Source of the DNA: Neurospora tetraspora
Taxonomy: Eukaryota; Ascomycota; Sordariomycetes; Sordariales; Sordariaceae
DNA: 64,000 bases
Assembly: GCF_033439725.1 (NCBI RefSeq)
Contig: NW_026944390.1
Coordinates: forward strand, 2,294,001-2,358,000
Direction of reading: 5' to 3'
Shown: one piece after another, positions 10,138-20,937 of the stretch
Layout: every line of letters begins with the position of its first letter
Position numbering within the stretch: the stretch's first letter is position 1
Notes under the pieces: model-generated
What the model saw: the letters and a program-made list of their open reading frames with translations, nothing else
What the model was told of the DNA's origin: nothing
Databases searched by the model: none
Program-made: the position numbers and the translations under genes

Positions 10138-11898
10138 TTAATACCTCCAAATAGCATCAGCCATAGCAACCACCTGCGCCATCTCCTTCACATCATGCAC
10201 CCTAACCACATCCGCCCCACCCTGCACCGCAGCCGCGACCGTCGCCGCCGTGCCCCAAATCCTCTCCTTAGGAGTCGGCACCCCCGTCACCTGCCCAATG
10301 AAGCTCTTCCTACTCGATCCCACCAACCACGGCAACCCCTGCAGACCAGGCCAGCTCCTCATCTCCTCCAAGTGCCTCAACACATCGACATTCTGCGGTC
10401 CCACCTTCGCAAACCCCAACCCCGGGTCCAACACGATCCTCCACCGCCTGATCCCCGCCGCCTCGGCAGCCGCCACCCTACCCACCAGCTCCTTCGCGAT
10501 CCCACCGATCAACCCGCCCTCCGCCTCGGGGTACTCATTCAAGCTAGACATGTTGGCCGGCGTTCCGCGCATGTGCATCAAGCAAATGGTGCTGCCGAGC
10601 CTGGCAACAGTAGGCAACATGTCCGGATCCATGCTGCCGCCCGAGACATCATTCACGATATCCGCACCGGCCGCCACGGCTGCCTCGGCCACTGACGCCC
10701 GGTAGGTGTCCACGCTAATGAGCACGTCGCGCTGCGAGAACTTTTCGCGGATCATCTTGATAGCCGGCACCACGCGGCCGATTTCTTCTTCGGCGGAGAC
10801 CTGCGGCGTGCGAGGGGCGGTGGACTGCCCGCCTACGTCGATCATGGTGGCGCCTGCGTCGAGGAAGGATTGGATGGTGGATTCGAGGCCGGAGGAGGCG
10901 TGCTGCCCGCCGTCGGAAAAGGAGTCGGGCGTCATGTTGAGGATAGCCATGATGTGCGTCTTGCGCGAGGGGTTGAGGGCTTGGATGGGCGGGTGGCCGT
11001 GGGAGGAGAGGGGCGTCATGGTGGTGATGGGGGTCGGGGAGGGGGGGATGGCGTCGAGGAGGTCGCGGGTGAGGCTCCAGGGGCGGGTGTGGTCGAGGGG
11101 TTTGTCGGGGATGAGTCTGTGGTGGGGTGTTAGTATGAGATTTGATGAGAAACAGGTGGGCGGGTGAAAACTTACTCTGCTAGGGGACGAAGGACAAACT
11201 CGCGCTCGGGAATACCGATGTGAGGGATCTTGAGGCGTTCATGGTCGAATTTGAGGTTTTCGTAGAGAAGAATGTCGAGGTCGATGTTACGGGGTCCCTT
11301 GTCAATGATCTTCTTGCGGCCAAGGGAGTTCTCAATATCTTGGAGTGCGTCTAGAAGCTCAAGGGGTTCTAGAGTGGTTTCAACCTGATAATTGGTTCAG
11401 TAACATTATCACAAGATTTTCTGAGGACAGTGATCTTGGACCGACCTCGCATGCTCCATTGACAAATCTATCCTGGTCTAAGACGTACATGGGCTCCGTC
11501 TCCCACAGACAGCTGGTCCGCTTAACCTTGATACCGCGGGCATCCATCTCCTTGCAAGCCTTTTCAATCCATCCTATCCTGTCGCCGAGGTTGCTGCCCA
11601 GGGCGATATAAGCAGTGCGCACGGTAGGGGCGGCGGGCTTGGAGGAAGCCGGTAGGTCAATTGAGTCTGTCATTTTGCCCTTGAGAGGCAATGTGTACTT
11701 TTTGAAAGACAATGCTGAGAAGTGAGTGGAGGCCGAGTGAAAAGTGCGTGCCGATTTCGGATTGCTGGTTGAGAGTTGTGGTGTGCGTGGTGATGTTGTG
11801 ATTAGTTGTGCTCTGCCGGAGAGCAATCGTTTTGTCAGAAGCCTATGCTGGCAGGTCAATGGCCAGGTCGAGGAGGAGATGGTTGGGAATCGCTTCAT
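10138..11898 (-). CDS. fol1: HPPK-DHPS, bifunctional folate synthesis protein
   Basis: Three exons on the minus strand, 11898-11446, 11384-11176 and 11116-10138, encode 546 residues; the introns are 61 and 59 bases. Residues 1 to about 70 are basic and Ser/Thr-rich without acidic residues, as in a mitochondrial presequence. HPPK starts near residue 94 (TAYIALGSNLGDR) and contains GPRNIDLDILLY. It transfers pyrophosphate from ATP to hydroxymethyl-dihydropterin. DHPS follows, with ILNMTPDSFSDGG, DVGGQSTAP, SVDTYR, NDVSGG, DPGLGFAK and GSSRKSFIG, and condenses the product with p-aminobenzoate. Yeast Fol1 also carries an N-terminal dihydroneopterin aldolase domain, which is absent here. An in-frame ATG at 11973 adds an acidic segment and was not preferred. 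Met76 could start a cytosolic form. The gene is divergent from the nitronate monooxygenase gene. Confidence 0.93.
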
Positions 11899-12777
11899 GG
11901 TAGGGCTGAAGAATTGACTCCAATCTTTGATAATTTTGGTGGGCCTTTCGTCTGAAGAATGCAGAATTGGCACTGACGCACGCGATGGCGTCAGATGGAG
12001 AGAGGGTTAGGGTTTATGGGTGAGGTCTGGACGATCTCGTTGAGGACTTTGCCAGTGAGAACCCTTGTGGTTAGATGCCGCCGCCGCATCTTCGCTCCGA
12101 GGTCGTCGTCGCCAACATCTTTCAAACGATGCTGCATTGGCATGGTTCCACAACGCTGGTTTGAGAAATCTGGGGTCGAACTTTCTCCGAGAACCCTGAC
12201 CAGGTTCCCTTTTCAATTTGGTTCGGGAACGGGAGGATGGGGTGGCAGATGACGCTGGTTGTGGATTGGGGCTACAATTTATTGTCAGCTGGCATGCTTC
12301 ACACGGGACACGCACGTCTGGTCTGATGTGGTTTGGATGCCAATGTCGAGCCTGCATTTTGCAGCGTAGATGGCATCAGCAAGTACATAGATGCTGTGCA
12401 TATCCGTCCATTGTTTGGGTGTGTTTTGAACATCACGACATTAAAACCCAAGCCTCTCCTTGAAACCATTCGAACGATTATCATATCGGCATCCCAATTG
12501 ACTGTACAGGAAAACAGTAGTCGGTGGCAGGTGCCTCGGTACAGGTCGCACGCCTCCGCACGACGGCCCCGCTGGCAACGCATGGTGCCTGGAAACGGAC
12601 TAGCGCCCCCATGTCAGGGAACCTCGGCACATGTCAAGATGCCCAGATTCCCACCTGCTGACCTCCTCTTTCGACTCCTTCAAAACATCACCAGCTCTTT
12701 GTCTTTTCTCGTCTGTTGCACTTCCTCGCGTCTTCATCTTTTCTGTTGTTTAGTTGTTGCACATCACATCCTTCAAA
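11899..12777. promoter_or_regulatory. shared divergent promoter region
   Basis: The 879 bases between the starts of the folate and nitronate monooxygenase genes must hold both promoters. The rightmost 120 bases are C/T-rich (CTCTTTGTCTTTTCTC and similar), typical of fungal 5' leaders. I see no clear TATA box or other known operator. Confidence 0.5.
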
Positions 12778-14092
12778 ATGGCCTCTCCTCGTAAGTCACA
12801 TCTGTCCATCTCCATCTCCCTCGCAAGCGCATCGCATCGCATCGCATTACTCCGAGACACTGGAGACGTTGGAGACTAACAACAATGTCACAACAACAGA
12901 GCAGATCCGCACTCCCATCACCGATCTTTTCAAGATCAACCACCCCATCTTCTTGGCTGGCATGAACGTCGCTGCCGGCCCCAAGCTGGCTGCTGCTGTT
13001 ACCAATGCCGGTGGTCTCGGTGTGCTCGGTGGTATCAACTACACTCCCGACATGCTTCGCGACCAGATCGACGAGCTCAAGGCCCACCTGAACGACAAGA
13101 ACGCTCCCTTCGGTGTCGATCTCCTCCTTCCCCAGGTCGGTGGTAACGCCCGCAAGACCAAGTAAGTCTGAATCGCAATCGGTTGCACTTCTTGGCGAAC
13201 TCTAGCTAACCAGGGCTCCCTGCACAGCTACGACTACACCAAGGGCAAGCTTAACGAGCTCGTCGACATCATCATCCAGTCCGGTGCCAAGCTCTTCGTT
13301 TCCGCCGTCGGTGTTCCCCCCAAGCACGTCGTCGACAAGCTCCATGCCCATGGCATCGTCTACATGAACATGATCGGCCACCCCAAGCACGTTAAGAAGT
13401 GCCTCGACCTCGGTGTCGACATCATCTGCGCCCAGGGTGGTGAGGGTGGTGGTCACACCGGTGACATTGCCACCACCGTCCTCATCCCCGCCGTCGTTGA
13501 CGCCTGCAAGGGTGCCATCTCTCCCCTCACCAAGAAGGAGGTCCTCGTTGTCGCTGCCGGTGGTATCCACAACGGTGCCCTTCTCGCCTCTTCCCTCATG
13601 ATGGGCGCTTCCGCCGTCTGGGTTGGTACCCGCTTCGTCCTCTCCGAGGAGGCCGGCGCCTCCGAGGCCCACAAGGAGGCTGTCCGCACCGCCAGCTTCT
13701 CCGACACCATCAAAACCCTTATCTTCACCGGCCGTCCCCTCCGTGTCCGCAAGAACCCCTACATCGAGAACTGGGAGACCGAGCGCGCCCAGGAGATCAA
13801 GGAGCTCACCTCCAAGGGAAAGCTCCCCTACGAGTCCGATCTCGACAAGCTCATGTCCGGCGCTGCCGAGATCCCCCAGGCCATGAAGGATGCCTTCAAG
13901 GCCGACAACGGCAGCGACGAGGTCGATGTCGATGACATCCTCGACCACTTCCAGCCCTTCCTCATGGGCCAGTGCGCTGCCGTGTGCAACGAGAAGAAGA
14001 ACGCCAAGGCGATCGTTGACGAGTTCATTAACGACGCTGTTGCCGTCATTCGCAAGGGCAACTCCTGCATTACTGTCCCTGCCAAGCTCTAA
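12778..14092 (+). CDS. ncd-2: nitronate monooxygenase (2-nitropropane dioxygenase)
   Basis: Three exons (12778-12790, 12900-13161, 13228-14092) encode 379 residues, very close to the length known for Neurospora crassa Ncd-2. Exon 1 holds only MASP plus one base. Its donor is GTAAGT, and the split codon CAG leads into QQIRTPITDLFKINHPIF. The enzyme is an FMN-dependent TIM-barrel protein that oxidises alkyl nitronates such as propionate-3-nitronate to carbonyl compounds and nitrite. Visible hallmarks are the N-terminal MNVAAGPKLAAAVTNAGGLG phosphate-binding part, AQGGEGGGHTGD with the expected catalytic His, and VAAGGIHNG for FMN phosphate. Codon use is strongly C-biased at third positions, as in highly expressed genes. 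It shares an upstream region with the folate gene. Confidence 0.95.
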
Positions 14093-15165
14093 AAATATGT
14101 TGTCGCATTTGGTTTCGTTTTTCTGATTTAGGGGTTTCTCTAGAGGTGCCTGATTTGTTGGCTAGCATATACCACTCTCGCATACCCTATATGTATTGAT
14201 AGCTTTGGCGCTTCTTTTTTTTTTCTTCTTGTTTTTGGTTATGAGGACAATAACACGAGATTTGGACCATCTTTACGTTCCGCATTTGCTTCAACGTGCT
14301 TTTACATGCGATTCAATGCATGCCCTGGAGCATGAAGCCGCTGTCGTGCCGCAGCCGCGTGTGTGGCCTTCTCCGGTTAATAGGTTATCCTTGGGCATCA
14401 GTTGTCGGAGTTTATCAAGCTGAGAGGTAAGCTGGTTGATGACGTGTGTTCACATCCTTGACTTCTTCACCAGCGAGCCCGGCCTCTTGGTCTCGGCTTG
14501 TAGGATTTATACATGGGGTTGATGGTGTTTAGGGTCTGACTTGCTGCGTTGTCTCTTCACTTTTGGTGATTTGATCTGCAAGACCGTCTACTGATCCCCA
14601 GCTATATCCACTTTACCTACTTGCATCTTGTGGATTATCATGGATTATCTGACTCCATGGCCAACGAGTCCCCTGCGAGCTCTTTGAAGTTCCCCTCAAT
14701 TGCGACCCAAACGACTTGTCCTACGATAGCGGTTTTGGTGGTGATAAGAAAGTCAAGAGACAGGTGAGCTGTGACAATGGTAACAGATTGGCCAACCATA
14801 CAAGGTAACCCGGCAAATGTGATTTGATGGTAGCGTGAAACAAGTGCACATGCAAGATTCGTTGGCTGGTCTCGCTGGTTCTAGTGGTGGCATCGTCGCC
14901 AACGGCTTGTGAGGATCTGCCAGTGACGTCTGTCTATACCGCTTTGGGACATCGCGTGCCTGCGGCCCGTCTCCATACTTTATCGACGACTCCCCGCCTT
15001 CAAAGATCAGGACGGAATCATCTCATCTTCATCTTCACTCGAGCCGCTCTTCCGCTCTCTTTTGTCTTCTTGTTTGAATGCTGGACATTTATTGAAAAAT
15101 CGTCGGTTCGGATCTCGGATTACACCATAATCACCTCACCACCACATCACACAATCACAACCACC
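14093..15165. other. intergenic, promoter side of the MscL-like gene
   Basis: No gene supported. T-rich tracts near 14212-14240 belong to the 3' flank of the nitronate monooxygenase gene. The last 100 bases are rich in CACCA/ATCAC, a typical 5' leader. An in-frame ORF extends left of 15166 to 14884, but its sequence is not protein-like. Confidence 0.5.
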
Positions 15166-16062
15166 ATGCCAAGACTAGAAGACACTCAGGTCTACGACCA
15201 CGAGGACCAAGATGACCTCCTCAACCGTAACCGCCGGAGGGTTCAGCGTCTCTGGGAAGACTTTGTCGGGTTCGCATTTCAGGGGAATGTCCTCGAGATC
15301 GCTTTTGGTTTGATGTAAGGATTGCCATCTATGACCGCGAATGAAACAACAAAAAGCTCACAAATATCAACAACAAACAGCCTAGCCACAATGTTCACAG
15401 CCCTCGTCACCTCCTTCGTCTCCGACATTGTCCTCCCGCCCATCTCAGTGCTTCTCCCACTGAACAAGAACTTGGAGGAGAAATTCGCCGTCCTCCGGTC
15501 CGGAGCCAACCATCCCGAGGAAGGGTACAATACCCTGAAGCAGGCGCAGGCGGATGGTGCTGTTGTTATGGCTTACGGGTATGTTTTGTCAATGTCACTT
15601 TCCCATGCATGGGGTTACTTCACTTGGGACGAACCTCGAATACGGGATCGGATATTAACCGTAGCGTATGGTCCAGATTCTTCATGAACCGCCTCCTCAA
15701 CTTCATGGGCGTCGGCTTCTCGCTTTACAGCATCGCCTCCGTTTACCAGTGGATGTCCAAGGACCCTATTATCAAGAAGACTATGCCTTGCCAGTACTGC
15801 TGCAAGTTTATTAACATTAACGTTCGTCTCCCCTCCCTCCATCTCCATCTCCCTCCGATATCGGCCCCCTTACCCTTACCATCCTTCCCCAACTTAGTTC
15901 TAACTAACAATACCCAAGTCAATCCGCTGCATAAACTGCACCTCCTGGCTCGACGGCCGCGAAGACATGCTCCGACCAATCCACACCCCTCCCAGCCTCA
16001 CCACCGCAGGCACCGCAGGCACTGCAGGCGCAGGCGCAGGACCTTCTTCCGCTTCGAAATAG
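15166..16062 (+). CDS. MscL-like mechanosensitive channel, fungal type
   Basis: Four exons (15166-15314, 15381-15578, 15665-15821, 15919-16062) encode 215 residues. The start follows CAACCACC and opens MPRLEDTQVYD. The pattern FVGFAFQGNVLEIAFGLI followed by VSDIVLPPI matches the first membrane helix and the conserved turn of the bacterial large-conductance mechanosensitive channel. A second hydrophobic helix lies in exon 3 (NFMGVGFSLYSIASVYQW). The C-terminus carries a likely metal-binding pair of motifs, CQYCCKF and CINCTSW, seen in fungal relatives and absent from bacterial MscL. Between the helices lies an inserted loop (residues 70-110). It probably gates in response to membrane tension. 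All splice junctions preserve this reading. The stop TAG at 16060-16062 is followed in the same frame by a long Gly-rich ORF (next entry). Confidence 0.82.
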
Positions 16063-16587
16063 GGACGGTGGCATCCGGACCGTCCTGATTCCAACCCCCA
16101 CATGAACTACGATGACATGACGACAAATAGTGCTTACAATGGCGACGGCTATGGTGGGGGTGGGGGCGATGGAGGTGGAGGAGGTGGTGTGACAACAGGT
16201 GGTGGTGGTGGTGGTGATGGTGATGGAGATGGTGCGGCTACGGGTGCTGGTGCGGGAGGAGAAGGAGGAGGAGGAGGGCCGGTGGGAGTGACTGGCTATG
16301 GCTTTGGGGCTGCGTCTGCGTCTGTCTCTGCGTCTTATGGGGCTTCGGTATCTACAAGTCGATTCGGATCATTTGGGGCTGGGGGTGCTGGTGCTGGTGC
16401 TGGGTCTAGGTTCGGATCGTATGGTGGTGGAGCTGGGGCTGGGGCTGGGGCTGGATCTAGGTTCGGATCGTATGGGACTCCGGGGGGTGGAGGTAGGTTC
16501 GGGTCCTATGGGGCTGGGGCTGGATCCTTTGGGGGAGGTTCATATGGTGGTGGGGGAGGGGGTGGTAGGGGAGATCGAGGAGGATGA
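16063..16587 (+). CDS. in-frame Gly-rich extension after the MscL-like stop
   Basis: This reading frame continues directly from the TAG of the MscL-like gene for 174 sense codons. It has its own ATG at 16102 (MNYDDMTTNSAYNGDGYGG). It consists of Gly/Ala/Ser-rich low complexity with four RFGS(Y/F)G repeats. It could be reached in two ways: by UAG readthrough, or by an alternative 3' splice site at the TAG itself (16062). The second way joins exon 3 (ending 15821) in phase 0 and replaces the Cys motifs. It could also be a separate small protein or untranslated 3' sequence. The composition is coding-like, but simple GGT/GCT repeats can arise without selection. Function unknown. Confidence 0.35.
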   Translation, partial: GRWHPDRPDSNPHMNYDDMTTNSAYNGDGYGGGGGDGGGGGGVTTGGGGGGDGDGDGAATGAGAGGEGGGGGPVGVTGYGFGAASASVSASYGASVSTSRFGSFGAGGAGAGAGSRFGSYGGGAGAGAGAGSRFGSYGTPGGGGRFGSYGAGAGSFGGGSYGGGGGGGRGDRGG

Positions 16588-16794
16588 TGATGAAAACATT
16601 GTATTTTGTTGCGTTGTTGTTAGAAGGTGTGGAATATGATACCCTTATACTTACACCGGGCCACCTGCCCTTCACATCCTATTCACCAGTTCTTCAAAAC
16701 TTTCCACCGGCTCCTGACCTTTCCATCATTAGGATATTACCCCAAACGAGCCGCTTTCCTCCACCCGTCTTCATGTAGTCCGCTCGCTCTACGC
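16588..16794. terminator. convergent 3' ends
   Basis: The 207 bases between the Gly-rich frame (plus) and the stop of the minus-strand Ser-rich gene must carry both polyadenylation regions. TATTTTG and other A/T-rich tracts occur near 16600-16640. No specific signal was assigned. Confidence 0.35.
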
Positions 16795-18457
16795 TTACAA
16801 CACCAACCCCAAAACCCCAACCACAACCCCTACCAAACCTGCAAGCACCACCGCCCCAATATCTCCTCCCATCCCCATCCCCGAGCCCGGATCCAGACCT
16901 GCCGCACTACCCTCCTCCGCCTTCGTCTCCGTCGGCTTCGGGCTTAACTTCCACACCCCCTCCGTGACCGTCACAGGCGTGGTATTCGCAAGACTAGCGC
17001 TCATGCTCGTCACGCTCGTCGAGACTTTGGTGGTTGGCGCGTCGGTGGGACCGTAGATGGAGGTGCAGGAGCCGATGTCGTCTTGGCCGTTTTTGAGGGC
17101 GCCGGGGGAGGGGGGGTGGTGGCAGTGGTAGTCTTTTGTGTGCCTTTTGAATTGTGGGAGCGGGGTTAGTATGTTATTGGGAATTGGACTGAGGGGGAGG
17201 AAAGGGGAGGAAAGCGAGGGGAAGGGGGGAAAGGGAGGAAAGGTGAGAAGGGAAAGGAAAAGGGGAAAGGGGAAAGGGGAAAGGGGAAAGGTGAACGAAA
17301 ATGGAGAGAGAGAGGAAACAAATACTTACCATTCACTACCAACCGTATAGACAAAGTTGTACCCATAATACATCGGCCCCGTCTGTACGGTTATTCCGCC
17401 ATGATAGAAAGACTCGCAATCTTTGATAGCGGCCTTCTTGGGATCGATGCATTTTACTGTATAAGTAGCTATTTCGGAATCATCAATATAGGCGAGGGAA
17501 GCGCCCCAGTGAATGTCCTTGTCCTTGGCGTCTTTGGTTACTATAGGGAAGTGGAGGGGGATGACTGTTGTTGTTGAGGAGTTGATGGTAGTAGTGGGTT
17601 TAGTGGAATTGGAGAGGGTATTAGTGGAGATGGAGGGGGTATTAGTGATCAAAATTGTGATTGTGGGATTGTAGGAGTAGTATTGGTCCTGGGGGGGGAC
17701 GAGCTTTTCGACGCCGTCCGTTAAGCCGACTGGGACTTTGAGTTTGTAGTATTGGGAGAGGTCGAAGGTTGCCATGTCGGTTTGCCCGGTTACGATGTTG
17801 GTGCAGGTGTAGGATGAGGAGGTGAGAGTGCAGTATTGACGCATTGACCTGTTACATGTTTGTCCGTCAGTATCATCAGAATCTTGATCCTACAGAAACA
17901 TGAACTAGAGCAACAACAACATACCAATACGGTTGAGTCCCATCTTGCTCGATAGTGAAACTAACTCCATAACTATTCGTCCCTTCCCATACTTTCATTC
18001 CGGTATGTACACCGCATTCAGTCGGCTTCACGCTACCTGGGCATGCAACCCAGTAGCTTGTGAGGCCTGGGACGGAGGTGATGACGGAGCCTACGAAGCT
18101 TGCTGAGGTAAGAGAGCCGGTGGCCGTTTTGACAGTCCGGGACGTCAGGGTGGGTATGACGAGGCTGATGGTTACTGTTACAACCACTGATACCGAGGGG
18201 CCGTTCATAGCGATGGTGGATGCTGCAGAGGCAGAGGGTGCGGGGATAGTGGAAGCCGAGGAGGAAGAGGAGGAGGAGGAGGATGATGATGAGGAGGAGG
18301 GAGAAGCAGACGAGAATGTTACTAGGACTGGGGAAGGGAGGAAAATTGATGCTGCTTCGGCTGAAGAAGAGGCGGAGGATGATGCTGCTAGGGCTGGAGG
18401 GATGAGCCTGGCTGCTAAGGATGCGCATATTATGGCGAGGTTGTGGAGGGAGAGCAT
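16795..18457 (-). CDS. secreted Ser-rich surface protein, GPI- or membrane-anchored
   Basis: Three exons on the minus strand (18457-17925, 17848-17330, 17143-16795) encode 466 residues. The donors are GTATGT and GTAAGT. The second acceptor follows a CATACTAAC branch site. The N-terminus (MLSLHNLAIICASLAARLIPPALA) is a signal peptide, followed by a Ser-rich stretch including an uninterrupted poly-Ser run. The middle part has spaced cysteines and aromatic residues (GLTSYWVACPG, TQPYW, RQYCTLTSSSYTC, CESFYHGG). A Thr-rich segment contains several N-x-S/T sites. The end is hydrophobic (DIGAVVLAGLVGVVVGVLGLVL), fitting a GPI signal or a single membrane anchor. I do not recognise the family. Intron 2 contains a CTTTCCCC tandem repeat (annotated separately). 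Confidence 0.82.
17200..17292. repeat. GGGGAAA tandem repeat inside an intron
   Basis: Repeated GGGGAAA units on the plus strand lie inside intron 2 (17144-17329) of the minus-strand Ser-rich gene. In the transcript they form a long CTTTCCCC polypyrimidine tract ahead of the branch site. Confidence 0.8.
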
Positions 18458-20937
18458 CGTGATTAGCCTGTGTTATTAGCTATGGGAGACGTAACTGAGG
18501 CTGATGATAGGGGAGAGTTGGGTAGTTGAAGGTTGAGAGGCCTCTATCTCTATCTCGGCGACGGTGAGAGAGAGTGGGCTGTGAGTACCCAGTTGTGATT
18601 GAGTGTAGGATATCACGATGTTGAGGGACGAAGTAAAACCATGTTCTTGGCATGCTCAAATCTTACCTTTATCACCCTTTCGACCAGACTGCTGTCAAAG
18701 CCACAGTGTCTGCCTGTTGAGCCATGTCGGGGTCGTGACTGTGTTGCTGTTTCCCGCTTTCCTTCTTGGATAAGAGTCAAACTTCAGAAGCAAGTATATG
18801 AAATGCATCAACATGAAAAACAAAGACTTGTTCTTCGCTGGCAGCTGTCTTGCGACCCCTGGCTTCTTTGTGACTTTGGGCGGCTTGTCAACCCCTTACC
18901 GATTGTTTGCTCTTAACATAGCACATGCGTACTTTGTAACGGTCTTCCATTGTCTTGGAGTTTCTGCGTATAGAGCCTGACAAGTTCTGCACTTTTCGCT
19001 GGACACTCATCAACAGCATTAAAACCTGTTTACTCAATGGACTTTGAGCTTCGACTTCCACTTTCAAGCCGTGTGCATGGGGGGAATGGAATGACTAGAG
19101 CGTGAGATACCGATCAAGCCAGCCGAAAACCCGAATTTAAGCCAGATAAACAAAGAAGAGCAACGTTTTAGTGAAACCCAAACTTGACACGAAAACAGCT
19201 AAGAACCGGGGATAACTATCCACGTCCCAGATGTTAACTTTGCATTTGTCAACCCGAACGAAGACTGGCATATGCTGACGGCGACCAGAATTGCTCTTGA
19301 TCACCCGGTTATGCCAAAGTAACGGGCAAAACCGAAGGCGAAGTGTATGCCTCTTGTTTCGATATTCATTCGACAGCTTAATCGCAAGACTGCAATGTCT
19401 CGCCCCCAGTAGAACATGTGGGCGTGCCATGTAATGGCGTCGTGGTTGTTTCACGTAGAACCTTGCATATTCTCAACTGTTGACTCGGGATTGTTTGAAA
19501 GGTGGTTCAGAAAACATTCGGGGTCGGGGAATTGATGATTACTGATCATCTCGATTTCTGAGCGGCATCTTGCTCCGGTGAAAGCCAAGATCGGAGTGTG
19601 CTTCGGCAGCTTTATCCTCGTCGATAAATCACAGAAAGATATCCGGTCCCGTGGTTAATTGACCGCTGAAAGTCTGGTGAATGTCTGACCGCTGCCTCAA
19701 CGGATATTGCGGAGTGTCTCAGTCGGGTTGCCTTATCTCTAAGCGGCAGCATGCTGGCCCCGGCAGTTTGGGACTAACGGGCTTGGATCCGGCCGGGTAG
19801 GGCTGGCGGACGCTATTCCGAAAATAGAACTTTACGTCGGTACTCGAGTCGGGGCGGCGACCGGACACTCAACGACAGATCGACTTGTCAGATGGCAGAC
19901 TTTGATCATGACGACGCCGATCAAACCTATGACCTTTGTTAGAATCGGGATTGGCCCACCGGCGATAATTCCGATGATACTGCCGAAGAAAGTACGGATG
20001 GGTTCGGAGAGAAAGAGCAAAAACCCTCACCGTTCACGCCTTCCAAAATTAACGAGCAGTGGTAATTTGACCAGGCTCCACCTTTCCAAGTCAACGGCAG
20101 GTACGGGCAGGTCACCAAAACAGCAGAGAGGAAGGATCACAAGTCGCACAACGGCACCCAACCGTGACCCGACCGCACCGCATGTTCGGCATTCGTTGTC
20201 GCAGTGTCGTGATGTGGGCCCAAGACTTTGATGGGAAAAAACGCGTGTTCACCTTGCCGAGTTGTCTTGGCGAGTTAAAGTCTGACACTGTGGAATCCCG
20301 AACCGGCACCGCATTTCGAGACGGTCTGACTGACGAGTGACGATCCCGCGATATTGTAATCAAAGCAGCCTCGGCCTGAAAGGAAGAGAAGATAAGAGCG
20401 ACGAAAAGGAATCCTCAAGGGCGAATATAAACTCTTGGCATGTCTCTGCCCCCCTGGGAACTTCCCGCTGTGATATCGCCAAAACACATCGATGTGCTGT
20501 GGTCTCAGTGTGTAAAAATGGAAGCTGCAGCAGCGGGCGCCCGGCAAGTCACTGCCGTCCAGCGATGTTCAGCGACGCCCAGAGCATCCAGCCCGCTCGC
20601 CAAGCACGCCAAGGCCAAACAACGCACCCACAGACGAGTCTTGGTCGGGCTTGGATGGCGATCGCGAGCGGGTTCCGGGCTCTTTTGCGGGCAATCCAAT
20701 TCCTTCCCTTGGCATGCTGGATTTCCCCCTTTCCCTTTCTTTTCTCTTTTTACTTTTGTCATTGCGATTCCCCATCCATCCCCTCCTTCAAATTGTTTGT
20801 TTTTCCTTGTGAAATGTTGACGGTACTACCATTGGAAGGAGAAGAACAACCCAGTTCGCGATCGCACCGCTTGACTCGGTGAACAAGAGAAGGGGGAAAA
20901 GGGACACAGTCAGCACAGACAGAGAACAAAAAGGAGA
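18458..20937. other. intergenic, divergent upstream region
   Basis: It lies between two divergently transcribed surface-protein genes. No gene supported. A minus-strand ORF at 19832-20020 has a hydrophobic stretch but no other support. The 20700-20800 segment is C/T-rich and probably belongs to the promoter or leader of the gene at 20938. Confidence 0.45.

Noticed and set aside
10048-10705. Plus-strand ORFs over the DHPS domain
   Set aside because: Shadows of the minus-strand folate gene, whose motifs and introns are clear.
13202-13948. 248-codon minus-strand ORF over the nitronate monooxygenase gene
   Set aside because: It is an antisense shadow created by C-biased third positions; the plus strand has all family motifs.
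19832-20020. Short hydrophobic ORF (minus)
   Set aside because: One membrane-like stretch only; no start context, signal or conservation evidence.
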